DNA of 58,000 nt from Cryptomeria japonica (Eukaryota > Streptophyta > Pinopsida > Cupressales > Cupressaceae). The notes beneath the pieces were generated by a model, which did no database searches, was not told the DNA's origin, and worked only from the letters and a program-made list of their open reading frames with translations. The DNA lies in assembly GCF_030272615.1 (NCBI RefSeq), contig NC_081415.1, positions 375,551,392 to 375,609,391 of the forward strand, given 5' to 3'. Positions 1 to 11,133 of the stretch are shown in pieces; the stretch's first letter is position 1; each line of letters begins with the position of its first letter. Made by a program: the position numbers and the translations under genes.

Positions 1-601
1 TCCTAGAGGTATATCAGAATTAAGAGATATTAGCAATTAAGACCAGATAAGTTCAGAAGCAGAAGACTTTGTAGATCATATGGTAGCCTTGCATATTTAG
101 GTTAAGGAGAAATTAGAAGACATGAACAACAAGTATAAGGAGAAGGAAGATGATAAGAGGATGCATAAGGAATTTTAAGTTGGCGATGATGTGATGGTAT
201 ATTTGAGAAAATAAAGATTCATGGTTTGAACTTATAACAAATTGTAGATGAAAAAGTTTGGACATTACAGGATTTTGAGGAAGTTCAGTTCTGGAAATGC
301 ATATGAAATGGAGTTATCGGATAGTCTAAGTATTTCACCTGTGTTTAACATTGCAGATCTTCATGAGTATCATGAACCAGAATTCAGTGAGGATGGTATT
401 GCAAACTTCGAGAAACAATTGGCTCGGAAGGAACTAGATCATATTGAAGAAATTTTGAACAATAGGATTGGGCGTAGTACCCAAAGCAGTCACTATAAGG
501 AGTATCTTGTGAAGTGGAAGAATAGACCACTTGAAGATTCATCTTGGATTTCTCAGGTAAAGGTAGACCACCTTGGTTTTTCTCTGACCCCAGCAAAGTG
601 A
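1..601 (+). pseudogene. 3' end of chromodomain Ty3/gypsy (chromovirus) polyprotein: integrase C-terminus plus chromodomain
   Basis: The open stretch at 248-601 encodes an integrase C-terminal module (KKFGHYRILRKF, then a segment ending IADLHEY). It is followed at about 440-570 by a chromodomain with the signature YLVKWKNRPLEDSSWI. In chromoviruses the chromodomain sits at the end of integrase and is thought to guide insertion into marked chromatin. The same frame continues upstream to the window edge (VGDDVMVYL near 180-205). It carries at least five stops, at about 109, 175, 214, 226 and 245, so the copy is dead. The rest of gag-pol lies outside the window to the left. It is on the + strand and unrelated to the Tat-type elements further right. 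Family assignment is firm; the exact clade was not resolved. Confidence 0.85.
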
Positions 602-1456
602 GAGGCTCACTTTTTCAATAACCCCGGATGTCTAATGCAAGAGCATCCCCAGTTCATAGCAATCTTGCATCAAGCAAAAAAAAATTGTTTTTGTTTTTGC
701 TTTATGTTTGTAGTTTCAACATTTTTGTCTCTGTGTCACAGTTTTGGCGCACTGAATCCTATGAAGTTGGATTCTACTTGAAGACTTGATCATCTTTCTT
801 ATTTCCAGACCGCATCGCATTTGGATCATTTTTCGGCAAGATATCGCTATCGGTTTCCTTGACAGTTTCCTATTACCGGTTGATAGTTTCTTGTTACCGG
901 TTGCCTGGACCTATTTTGGTGATCTATCGGAACCCCTTCCAAAGCTTCCAGAGCCTTGGGCATTGATTTTGATGTTCCTTGGCATGTGACCAACCTTTTC
1001 CCACGATCTACACTTCATCCTTTAGATTTTCTAGAGGAATGTCTTGGCGGAGGCCGACCTTGTTGATTTTACACGTTAGGTCTTGTTCTTTGGGTTTTGA
1101 TCCCTTTTTAGGCCGACCGGATCCCCTTGGATCATATATATAATTATAATTGTGTGCTAGAATGTAATAATCAAACAATGAAGTATCTAGATTGAGCGTA
1201 GAAGATAGATCTTAAGATTAAAGGTCCCGGTTGTGACCTATTTTGTACTTTGAGCATGTTTTAGTAGGCCTATGAGTCGGTTATACTATAACCCAATTGT
1301 TACCGGTTGGTTGTAATCAATTTTCATGTTATAATACAATCTGTTCTGCATTACCTCCATCATATGTTTGTGTTTCCATTGTGTTTACTCTTGCAGACCG
1401 GTCCAGATTGATCTCTTTGATTTCCCTCCTCACCGGTGATTGCTTCAGTTCCGGCA
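602..1456 (+). repeat. probable 3' UTR and 3' LTR of the chromovirus
   Basis: No coding capacity is visible. The stretch follows the chromodomain stop directly and carries repeated ACCGGT-type motifs, an A-rich tract near 675-690 and a TATATATAA-like segment near 1134. It ends where sequence homologous to element X's 3' LTR begins (about 1457). I infer a gypsy 3' UTR plus LTR, possibly starting near the TGTAGTTTC at about 708. I could not match it to a second copy, so neither boundary is proven. Confidence 0.4.
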
Positions 1457-2538
1457 TCAGCGATATCAATTGTATCAGTTGTATCTATTGTATTGTTATC
1501 TGGATGATTATACTACATGGTTTTATGTTCTAAAAGTTTTGGCATCTAGGATTTGTTGTGCTTGGGGGTTGTGCTTATGGGTTTGAGTCGATGGATCCGA
1601 TTGACTCTTGCTTGTCGTGGTAATTGGGGTGTTTGTTTCAGTAAATGAAGTTTGTGAAGGAAGCGTGCTAGAGGTTGGTATAGTGTTTATCATATTTGTG
1701 GTTGAGGCATGTTTTGGATAACGTGTTGATTCAAGCAACATATTATTGTTTAATTCATTTATGTTTGGTCGACATATTATCTTGGTATATGTGCTTACTG
1801 GTATATATCTATATAGAAGGTGTGTGAAATTTAGTAACAAGTATGTGAAGAGTATAAGATAGAAGAAAGCAGAGTGTGTGCAAGACAGAAGAGTAAAAGG
1901 TATGCGAGTGACGGAGTTGTGGATATCAGAGCAGTTGCAGTAAGAGAGGCAGTGTATGAGCAAAGGAGTATATAGAAAAGTCAGAGTGTGGACAGTGTTG
2001 TAGTAATCCTTTGTTGGATCTGCTACAAGAAGTTGGTTTGGCAGAGCAGTGTAGTAATCCCTTACCGAACTTATTGTAGGTGATTGTGGATAGTGGTATA
2101 GTGATCTCTTACTAGATCAGCTATGAGTTTAATGAGTTGTTATTTGAGCTTAACTTAGAACTGAATTCATGTATTAGGAGATGTAATTTTCCCAGCTCAC
2201 TTACTTTCTATTGCAGTGAGCATTCTAGTAGTGAGACGATTTAATAATTTGGCAGTGAGCCATCCGGTAGTGAGCCACCCCATTTTGTAAACAACATATA
2301 ACTAGTTATACTATCTTGAGAGCTAACACTCTATGTGATTTTTCCCATTTGGATTTTCCATGTATAAATCTAGTGTTCAATTTGTGGATGTGTTATTTGT
2401 TTATTCTACATTTTCTATTCCATGTTGATGAGCTTAATTGATAAGATTGATATATCAATAAAAGTTTTAGAAATTGTGGGAATATTTATTCAACCCCCCC
2501 CCCCTCTCTATATTCTGCTCCATTCAACCAATTCAACA
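1457..2538 (+). repeat. 5' LTR of element X (5'-truncated)
   Basis: It aligns with about 6065-7143: for example, the segments around 1513-1690 and 6131-6300 and the CATTCAACCAATTCAACA terminus are shared. The first roughly 220 bp present in the 3' LTR are missing, replaced by chromovirus-type sequence. A C-rich run near 2495-2505 differs in length from the other copy. Confidence 0.75.
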
Positions 2539-2540
2539 AT

Positions 2541-2552
2541 TGGTATCAGAGC
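2541..2552 (+). promoter_or_regulatory. primer binding site, initiator tRNA-Met type
   Basis: TGGTATCAGAGC lies two bases after the LTR terminus. This is the standard plant LTR-retrotransposon site complementary to the 3' end of tRNA-iMet. Confidence 0.9.
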
Positions 2553-2616
2553 TTGCTTCCTTACTTAAAAGCTTAACTGCTTGAGGGAGATCCTTGTTGG
2601 TTGAATCGTGGCACCG

Positions 2617-3654
2617 ATGTGTATGACTGAAGAATACCATTTGGATGAGGAATTAAAGATATATATTAAATATCTAGAAAGTGGGGAATCTAAGAATGAA
2701 GAATTGAAAGAGAATGTGAAGGTAGTGAATGAATGTATGTAGAAGATAAGAGAACAAATCTGAAATTTCAAATTGAGAAATAAAGAAGTTAACAATGAAT
2801 TGAAGAAGATGAATGAAACCATTAAAAATAGGATGCAAAAGATTGAGGAGAAGAACAAGATAGAGGAAACCCTGAAATAATCAATCAAGCTAAAGACAAA
2901 ATAATATAAGAAGATGGAACAAGAAGTAAAGAAGTTGAAGTCAAAAAGTAAGGTTCATGATAGCTGCGAACTCTTTGAACATCTGATTAACATGAAGAAA
3001 GCTCACTTAGATAAGAGTGGACTAGGATTTTAGCTTGGTGAAAGTTCAAATCAGAATGATAAAGACCAAAGCAAAGAGGTTAAGGTAGAAGTAGAGAAGA
3101 AACTTGAAGATGCAAGCATAATCCAAGATCAAAGATCTAATGCAAAGAGACCACTGGTTTTTCAATCGAATGCATAAAGGTACCCATAATTTAATGGTTA
3201 TTGTTTTAAATGCAATAAATTTAGTCATAAGGTTGCAGACTATAAATGCATTCAATGTTACAATTGCAAGAGATTTGGTCATAAAAAAAATTATTGTAGA
3301 AATCATGTTATGAGTCAGAGTCATAATCCGGTTGGAGCAAACAAGGTGAATAATAACTTTCATGGATATTGTTATGTATGCAATAACTATGGTCACAAAG
3401 ATAATCATTGCAGATATAGATCACATTCAACAAATTCAGTACAAAAGAACAGCAATTGTTACAAGTGCAAGCAATCTAGACATTATGCTAATCAGTGTAA
3501 GAATGAAGTTGAGAAGTCCACTGAGAAGAATGTGGTGAAGACTAATGAGTCAAAGAAAAAGGAATTTATAGTTTGGGGAAAGAAGGAAGTGAATAATGAG
3601 AGAAAGTTCGGTGTACCAAAATCTGACGCCTGCACTCGTTCCTCCGGTAACTAA
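2617..3654 (+). pseudogene. gag-like protein: coiled coil followed by tandem CCHC zinc knuckles
   Basis: One frame can be followed from ATG 2617 to the stop at 3652-3654, with seven internal stops and no frameshift. The first two thirds are rich in Lys and Glu and look like a coiled coil. A conserved-looking KKAHLDKSGLGF segment lies near 2995-3030. The C-terminal part has three canonical CX2CX4HX4C knuckles (CYNC, CYVC and CYKC starts, about 3256-3500), preceded by one degenerate knuckle (CFKC). Such knuckles bind RNA in retroelement nucleocapsids. All seven stops are TAA, TAG or TGA where CAA, CAG or CGA would give Gln or Arg. The 345 bases from ATG 3310 are still open. No capsid fold is recognisable, so the gag label rests on position and the knuckles. 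Confidence 0.75.
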
Positions 3655-4006
3655 GCTTATTGCTTTGGCTCAAGGGGAGTTATCATGAAAAATCTTTTGA
3701 TCCCCTTTTGAGTTTCTTCATGTCATCAATCTAGCATGACTGTGTTAGGTGTACAATCTGATAATCCAAGGTGTTAGCTAACATCATTGATAATACACTT
3801 TTTGGTGGAAAAACCCTAGAAGGAATTTGGTGAGTTAAATTTGGGAATTTGAGATCATTTTTGTCATTATGAGAAACACAATTGAAGAGTAGAGGTAGAA
3901 ATTAAAAGAGCGCAAAGAAAATAAGTAGAGCAAGCATGGAATTGAAGATGATTATCGGAGAATCAAGCAGTGAAAGTTTTTAATTGATGAAAAAGGTACC
4001 ACTAAG
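3655..4006. other. non-coding linker in element X
   Basis: Stops occur in all frames. I see no motif, RNA gene or repeat. It separates the zinc-knuckle ORF from the second ORF. Confidence 0.5.
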
Positions 4007-5634
4007 ATGAATTTGACAGAGAATATTAGAAAAATGGAAAGGAGTCTAAGTGATGTAGATTTACAAAAGATTAAAGATATAAGTCACAAAGGAATGGACT
4101 TATGGAGTGAGTTTATGTGGTTCGACAATGAAGATGTGATCAGGATAATTTTGAGTCACGTGAATGATGAATGTATCATGTTGGATAAACCCTATTTGAT
4201 CACAAAGGACATTATTTCAGTTGTCACTAGCTTGTGCGACAATGAGATTGTACTGGTTAAGAAGACAGTAAAGATCAGGGAGGTTGAAACCCTAACCGGT
4301 GTGATAGGCGATCAGAGAGAATTGCTCATCGATAAAATCATTAATCCTATTGTGAGGTATGTAGCATATGGAATATCCAATGAGATTTATTTTAGAAATA
4401 GTAAAGTTTCAACTTCAACTATTATAGTGTATGTTGCACATAAGATTTCTATGGAAGATGTTGTGTTCGATTTGTGTGAATTATTAAAGAATCTATTGCG
4501 AGAGAACATCAAAATGACAAAAGAACAAGGTTACCCTTTCTGGTTTGGATAATTACTTGTATGTTAGGCTCTGTATTGTTCGAGATCCCTTTCGGTTAAG
4601 GAGAATTTGATATGGGAATCTGGAGTCCTAGTTTCCAGGCAAATATTTTGATATCTTAGTGGATTGAATAAGAGATAAGATGCATGTAATACTTCAAATT
4701 ATTTATGAATTCTTGGTGTATTGGCCCAGTATCCCCAGCTACTAGTTCAACTAAGGAGGGTTCTTCCTCTGGAAAGAGAAAAAAGAAAGACTGTGCCTAC
4801 TAGTAATTTGGAATATAAGCAGCAAAAGAAGGATCAGAAGGAGAAACACATTGTTGTGATTGAAGATCCAAAATCCCTTGTGGCTAAGGGAAAAGTGGTT
4901 GTTGCAAAACAAAAAGAAAAAGTATCCAAATCTAATGATGATGAATCTAATTTTCTGGAAATTATAGGCAGGGGAGATAGAATAAATAAGATTGGTGAGA
5001 TGTGGCTTACTTTTGTTGAGCCAGATAGAATTGAGAATGTCTTGATAGATCATTTACTCTGGAACAATATTAAAATTGAAGATGTTAGTGATGTGTTACC
5101 AAAATCTATGTTTGAGTTAACTAAAGAGAAATTGGTTGTGCAACATTTTAGTATAAATGAAATGAGAGATTGTATCAGAAGTGCTAGAAAAATTTATCGG
5201 TATTGTCTTTCATGGTTGGCTATTGTAGTGAAGAATAAAGCAAAGATTGAAGTTTTTGAAGAAGAACTGTGTTCTTTGGGTAAGTCATTTGATTTTTTAA
5301 GTGACAAGGATGGAGAGCAAAGGAAAAAGGTAAATTCTCTTTAGGCTGAGTTGTTATTTTTGCAAAGGCAAAGGGAAGACTTTGTGAATGTTTTATAGAA
5401 GGTCAAGGAGGTTGTTGAAGCAAAATTGGGACATTTCTCAATATTTCTTAGTGATGTGGTTGAGTATGAGTGGAATTTGACTGTTCCTAATAGTCTCTCT
5501 CATGTTGTTGATGTGTTGGTGGAGTGTAGGAGTTTATCTATTACCATTGAGTTCATTGTTCACTCTTGCAAGGTTCTCCTTTCATAGCTTAAGGAGAATT
5601 ATAAACATATATTTCAGAAGAAAAGCAATTGAGA
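4007..5634 (+). pseudogene. unrecognised second ORF of element X
   Basis: Three open blocks (4007-4552, 4721-5344 and 5345-5634) read as one decayed protein of roughly 540 residues. Block 1 (181 aa) contains MDLWSEFMWFDNEDVIRI. A frameshifted middle part contains a Ser/Thr-rich run ending GKRKKK, a possible basic nuclear-type signal. Block 2 contains GEMWLTFVEPDRIENVLIDH. Block 3 is reached through TAG stops at Gln-like positions (LxAELLFLQRQ, SxLKENY). The C-terminal part looks like a coiled coil. I recognise no enzymatic motif: no retropepsin, YxDD, DDE or HHCC. It occupies the place where pol would be. It may be a lineage-specific accessory protein or a remnant of a larger gag. Confidence 0.5.
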
Positions 5635-5826
5635 ATCTTTTTGAGTTGGTATGAAATTTTGACAATTTTGTTATTGAATGCATTCATTTTTATTCCTTTT
5701 ATTTTTTCATCAAAGGCACCCTTTTTCGTTGTTAAATGGAGAAATAAGGAGATACTTGAGAAAGGGGGAGTTATATGCAGATATGTTTCTAAGTTTATCC
5801 TTTATTATATGTTTTTCATCAATGAC

Positions 5827-5836
5827 AAAGGGGGGA
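5827..5836 (+). promoter_or_regulatory. polypurine tract of element X
   Basis: The purine run AAAGGGGGGA lies four bases before the TGTATTTG start of the 3' LTR, the expected position for plus-strand priming. Confidence 0.75.
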
Positions 5837-5840
5837 TAGT

Positions 5841-7143
5841 TGTATTTGTGTGACTGTTGTCATTGATGTCAAACTTGGTGATCTAGTTAGGATCGAGCGT
5901 GGCATAAGCAGTTTTGGTATTCCAAATTGAGTATCAATGGGAGATAGGTATGTATGTGATATGAAGCGGTAAGGCATAGATAATCTACCAGAGTCATCTT
6001 CGGAATCCTATATTGTGCTTATCTTGGTTTATATTTAGTTTTGATATTAGTTGTGTGTGTTTCAATATCGATGGTATCAATTATATCAGTTGTATTTGTT
6101 CTATTTCTATCGGGATTATTATATTGCATGGTTTTATGTTCCAAAATTTGTGGCATCTGGGAGTTGTTGTGCTTGGAGGTTGTGCTTATGGGTCCAATTA
6201 TATGGGTCTGATTGACTCTTGTTCGTCCCAATAATTGAGGCATTCATTTTAGTAAATGAAGTCTATGAGGGAAGCATGTAAAAGGTTGTTATAGTGTTTA
6301 TCCTATTTTTGGTCAAGGCATGTTTTAGATAATGTGTTGATCTAAGCATCATATTATTGTTTAATTCATTTATGTTTGGCCGAAATATTATCTTGGTATA
6401 TGTTCTTACCAGTATGTATATCGAAGGTGTGTGAAATATAGTAACAAGTGTGTGAATAGTATGGGATAGAAGAAAGAAGAATGTGTGTAGTATAGCAAAG
6501 TAAGAGGTATGTGAGTGACAGAGTTGTGGATAGCAGAGCAGTTGTTGTAAGAGAAGCAGTGTATGACCAAAGCAGTATATAGAAAAGTCAGAGTATGGAC
6601 AGTGTTGCAGTAATCATTTACTAAATCTTCTATAAGTAGTTGATTTGGTAGAGCAATGTGGTAATCCCTTACCGGACTTGCTGCAAGTGATTGTTGACAG
6701 TGGTACAATGATCTCTTACTGGATCAGTTGTGAGTTTTATGAGTTTTTATCTAAGCTTAACTTGGAATTGAATTCATGCATTAGGAGATGCAATTTTCCC
6801 AATTCACTTACTTTGTCTTGCAATGAACATTCCAATAGAGAGCCACTTTTGTAATCTAGCAATGAGGCATTTGGTAGTGAGCCACACCATTTTGTAAACA
6901 TCATAAAACTAGTTATAATATTATCTTGAGAGATAACATTCTTTGTGGTGTTTATCATTTGGGTTTTCCACGTATAAATCCAATGTTCAATTTGTGGTTA
7001 TCTTATATGTTTATTTTGTATTTTCTATTCCATATGGATGAGCTTAATTGATGAAATTGATATATCAGTAAAAGTTTTAAAAATTATGGGAATACCGATT
7101 CACCCCCCCTCTTAGTATTCTGGTCCATTCAACCAATTCAACA
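5841..7143 (+). repeat. 3' LTR of element X (full length, about 1.3 kb)
   Basis: It starts TGTATTTG and ends CAATTCAACA. Positions from about 6065 onward align with the truncated 5' LTR. The first 220 bp have no counterpart in the window. Flanking sequence from 7144 belongs to the PMD pseudogene. Confidence 0.75.
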
Positions 7144-7149
7144 TGCAAT

Positions 7150-7729
7150 GACTTGAATTGTAGGGTGTGCAGATAGGGCAGTAGATCTATCTATTGTATA
7201 TAGTTGTAGAGATGAACTTCACTATGAGGAGACTGAGGATGTCAATTACTGGATAGTCATTTTTGATAGGTTATATGTTTCCCATATTACATGGCAACCA
7301 TATATGGTGTTAGTAAGTTGGACAAAGGATCATCACCACATTCCTTACGCTATTACACATATGTACATTATCAGCAAGAGGGAGAATGCGATAGAGCGAT
7401 ATAGACCTGATATGGCCTATTGATAGTTTGGTTTTATACAAGATGTTCCTGAGGCACCCCATAGATTCAGGAGGATCACACAGGAGTGAGCTACAGAGTG
7501 GGGGGCACTTTGGAGGATAGGCAAGCTCTTATTAATGAGTGGACATGATTGGTTCCTATAGCATGGGATCTTGTAAAGTGGAAAATTGAGTCCTAGAAAA
7601 TTCACCACATGGAAAGAGGAAACCACTAAGCCGATTTTCACTTGGAGGACTTTACATTCAAAAGAGGGGATGAATCCACTACATCCAATCCTAAATGATA
7701 CAAGGACTGAATACTAAGTAGATTAATTA
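7150..7729 (+). pseudogene. C-terminal part of plant mobile domain (PMD) protein, element B
   Basis: The + strand encodes a decayed PMD segment: ITWQPYMVLVSW, then IPYAITHMYII, then IERYRPDM and QFGFIQDVPEAPHRFRR. The W-x-P-Y ... ERYxPxxxxQFG ... VP pattern is characteristic of PMD (aminotransferase-like, MAIN/MAIL-type) proteins. It aligns with the equivalent stretch of element A's PMD (WRPYLD ... EMYLPGWVLK-FGEVQ). Stops near 7420-7425, 7489, 7558 and 7573 sit at Arg/Gln-like positions. The N-terminal part is cut off by element X. The gene runs antisense to B's gag-pol. Confidence 0.75.
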
Positions 7730-8759
7730 TGTTGGACCCCCTTTTGTAAGTTGAATAAGTAAAATACTAGAATTGAAGACAAAATAGGCGAAAATAGTGA
7801 GCTACAGATTCAGGATTTTGTCATGCACCTGGATCTAAGAATTTTGACATGATTAGGAGCTTCTCTGTGAAATCTACCAAAATTTGCAAGGACCATGTGT
7901 TCGCCCTCCTATCGGTCCTCCAAACTTTCCATGCGTCGAAAAGGGTTTTTCTGTCTCTGCAAATAAATCTTAATACCAGAAATACAACTTGGCACCTACT
8001 TCCCACACAAAAAAAGAAGAAGAAAGGGGTTGGGAATAAGGGTTTTCCTAAGTCAAATCCAAATTTGGAATCAACCTTAAAATAAATGATGGAAAGGTAT
8101 ACCTTCAGATCTGTAATAGATGATGATGATGATTTTGCTTCTTAGATGTAATCACATATGTTGTATGAAATGGCATGAACATGATAAAACCATAAAACAC
8201 ACACATGCTTGCAAATGAATGATGTAATTATGCTCCAATGGATAGATGAAGAATATGCAGCCTTGAGGAATGCTAGATGATTAATTCTTGAATGCTTGAA
8301 TGTAGTTTCCTTGCCTTCTCCACTTTGTCATGATCTTACCTTATGATTTATGGATGAAAAATGAGAGAGGAAAATATCCTTATATAATTGTCTGTCATCA
8401 ATCATTTAATTTTTTGACATACATCAACATGGGTAATTTATTTCCCGCTCAAATTTGAGATAGGGCCTAGGGGCCAAAATAGGGCCCAACTAGGGAGGAC
8501 CGGGGCATTGTACCCTCGTTCTACCCTAAATTGGGATAGGGACAAGGGGTTGTGCAAGTTTTAAGATGCAATTATGAATTTTAGTTGCATAATAGAGGCA
8601 AAAACGGGTCCCGATCAACATGGGGATGAGACCGATAAGGTGAGGGCCCAAGATGTGGTTAAAATTGCAAGGGGTACAATTTTAGGATGCTATAGATCCT
8701 AGGATAGGAGTAGTAGATCTAGAGGTCACTAACACTTATACAACATGGTGGGCTCAACA
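7730..8759. mobile_element. probable solo LTR or LTR fragment inside the PMD pseudogene
   Basis: It begins TGTTGGACCC and ends GTGGGCTCAACA, giving near-inverted termini (TGTTGGACCC against TGTTGAGCCC). It interrupts PMD-related sequence on both sides. No convincing 5-bp duplication was found (AATTA left, TAGGC right), and there is no second copy in the window. The interior is non-coding. Confidence 0.4.
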
Positions 8760-9760
8760 TAGGCCCATTACGGTCAATAGGGCAGAGTTGGCTCTACTAG
8801 GGAGTAGGAGGAGAGATACGAGCAAGAGGAGTCAAATTAGACACCTATCAGCCAGCTAAGGGTGGAGAAGACAAAGCAGCCCCTATAGTTTTGAGACAGG
8901 CTCGGGGGATATCGATGGAACTAGTTGTGCCAGCCAAGAGATAGAGGAGAGTCAGAGGAGGAGAGAGGATAGGAGGAGGGGGTGCAGGAGATGAGGGAGC
9001 AGGTACAGAAGAGACTCAAGTGATGGATGTTTAGGCCCCAACATCCACACTAGCACCTTCATAGGGACAAGGACAAGGGAGGAGCACACTAAGATAGGTG
9101 CGACCTCTAGGCAGAGGAGAGAGGAGAGTGGAGAGGACTCTGGAGAACCTCTAGATATAGTTGCACAAATCTGGTCCTTAGAGGAGGTAGTGGCTAGGGT
9201 TGAGGAGAGGCTATGCATAGTTACTACAAAGAGAGATAGCCTTCGTCAAGAGCGGGACATGATAGATCATGCCAGGGTCTAGCTTCACCCATCTATCATA
9301 GGAGAGGGATGCAACCATGGTTGTGAGGGATACCATTGAGCATGCTTGGTGTAGGACGAAGGAGACATTTGATAGGTACAGACTAGAGAGGGGCGAGGTA
9401 CAGTGCTAAGTCGATGGAGGAGGAGGGGGTGGGGCAGTTTTGGCATCCATGGTAGAGTTTCAGGCAGTAGAGATTTAGGCTCTTTCCCACCAGGCTAGAT
9501 GGTATAGAGCTCAATATGAGGGATTCATTCCTCCAAATCAGTGAGAAATTTACATAGTTCCTAGAGCGAGGGGATCCATCTCTTTACACAATGGGGGATA
9601 TAGCAAAGGCATGGGAAGATCCTCTAGGAGTCTTGGTGGATCTAGTAGGAGGACCCGCACACAAGGCAATCAACATAGAACTGGGTTAGCATCAGGATTT
9701 GTACAAGGACAGGATTAGGGACAAAGACCAATCGAGCCTCCCCAGAGCATTTTGTCATAG
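8760..9760 (+). pseudogene. PMD protein C-terminal tail, element B (coiled coil and Ser/Arg-rich end)
   Basis: The translation is broken by frameshifts. It shows a Gly/Arg/Glu-rich stretch (about 8930-9150), a coiled coil (LEEVVARVEERL ... KRDSLRQERD, about 9178-9260) and a tail with GRSSRSLGGSSRRTRT near 9615-9665. Element A's PMD has the same order: acidic/Gly linker, coiled coil with ERDRLQRERDD, then GRRSSRSTS. This supports a common ancestor. No function beyond PMD-family membership can be given. Confidence 0.6.
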
Positions 9761-10637
9761 TTTGATGCAAATGCGGGTGATTATTTTTTATGTACCATAC
9801 ATAAGATATATCCATATTTGATTCTTTGCACTCCATGCAAATTTTTGACCATGTCGAGTGATCACCATTCATTCATTTATTTATTACTTAGAGATGTACT
9901 TATTCTTTACTCATGATGTACCATGTGATGCATACATTGATACAGTTATACATATATACTCTTTTGACATTCTAATATATATATATGATTGTGATTGATT
10001 TGACCCCTATGCATGGAATGTTTATGTTTTGATGCATGTAAGATTGATTAATGATGATGTATTGATGCATAATTATGACATGATGCATATGATATGATGT
10101 CCTAACATGTTTGTGATGCAAGATGCGATGTATGTGCATAATGATTATACCATATGATATGATTATTATATGAAATGTGCTAACAGACTTGATGATGCAG
10201 GATGATACATTAATGTGATAATCTATGTGACGCATGTTTAATTTTTACATGTATGCTATGCATGATAATGTGAAGGATGGATTATGTACTAACCCACTCA
10301 TGATCCAAGATGTGATGATAACATGATGTGATAAACTATATGTTGTATGAATATGGAATACATGAGATATCTATACAATATGCATTATGCAATGGATGAA
10401 TTATGTATTATGTATGGAATATATACTAACCTATGTGTAGTGAAGGATGTGCATGCATACACTATTATCATGATAAAAGATATAGAATGCTCCAGGGATA
10501 TTCAGCAAGGTTTGGAATGAAGACCAGAAAGATGAGGGACATGTACACATTCCCAGGTGAAATCATAAAAGGAAAGGAACCAAATGAATGCAATGCAAAT
10601 GTAAATGAATCATTTTAGCAGGCACTTATTTTTCTTT
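9761..10637. repeat. AT-rich, ATGATG/TGATGCAT-rich 3' flank of the PMD pseudogene
   Basis: Short words such as TGATGCAT, ATGATATGAT and TATATATATA recur without a strict period. ORFs here are low-complexity by-products. Element A has a comparable AT-rich tract after its PMD gene (41380-41760). Confidence 0.5.
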
Positions 10638-10642
10638 AGAAC

Positions 10643-11121
10643 TGTTGGTGTAAATAATTATTCATCTTGGATATTATTACACTTACTTAAGTTTACTTAG
10701 GATAATGCATTTCATAGTAGTTTGGGTATGAGACACTTGGGTGTTTGTGCCACATTGGGATAGTGTGTGTAGGAGAAATTCCACCTTTTATGGTGTTGAT
10801 CTTGTTGTTACACTCCACTCTTGTTGTTACACTCCACATTCAGTGGGTGATCCACCTCATGTGGACTATTATATTATTTCTCCTACCTACCCACACCTAT
10901 TTCCTACCTACCCTTGTTTCTTATTGAGCCACATGTCATGTTTGTGTGCTCACATATCCCTAGCCTTGCCTATATAAGCAAGCTCATCTACATTGTATGT
11001 AACTCTTGTAATCATTATTATTGATCATTTTCTATTGATGAGAATACAATTTATTCTTGTCCTATATTGTGTCTCTATTTTGTACATTTCATTGAGCTCT
11101 TGATCTTGGCAAAATCTCACA
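10643..11121 (+). repeat. 5' LTR of small LTR element
   Basis: It runs from TGTTGGTG to TCTCACA, 479 bp. TATATAAG at 10971-10978 is a likely core promoter. The 19-bp unit TCTTGTTGTTACACTCCAC is present twice in tandem near 10799-10840 but once in the other LTR. That accounts exactly for the 439 against 420 bp difference over the shared part. Confidence 0.9.
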
Positions 11122-11133
11122 TGGTATCAGAGC
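11122..11133 (+). promoter_or_regulatory. primer binding site, tRNA-Met type
   Basis: TGGTATCAGAGC directly follows the LTR terminus CTCACA. Confidence 0.9.

Larger units (their letters stand above)
1457..7143 (+). mobile_element. Element X: non-autonomous LTR retrotransposon with zinc-knuckle ORF, no RT or integrase
   Basis: Two related direct repeats, about 1457-2538 and 5841-7143, bracket a 3.3 kb interior. The left copy ends in CAACA, two bases before a perfect Met-tRNA-type primer binding site. The right copy is preceded by a polypurine tract and starts TGTATTTG. The interior holds a coiled-coil/zinc-knuckle gag-like ORF and a second, unrecognised ORF. I see no protease, RT, RNase H or integrase, so it must have relied on another element. 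The left LTR lacks its first roughly 220 bp, where chromovirus sequence abuts, so no target duplication can be checked. The LTRs differ at many positions, so the insertion is old. Its right end sits inside B's PMD pseudogene. Confidence 0.75.

Noticed and set aside
4007-4552. Independent plant gene
   Set aside because: It is enclosed by X's LTRs, primer site and polypurine tract, and the frame continues through decayed blocks to near the polypurine tract.
9952-10260. ORF rich in His/Ile/Met in the ATGATG-rich tract
   Set aside because: Low-complexity artefact of TGATGCAT words.
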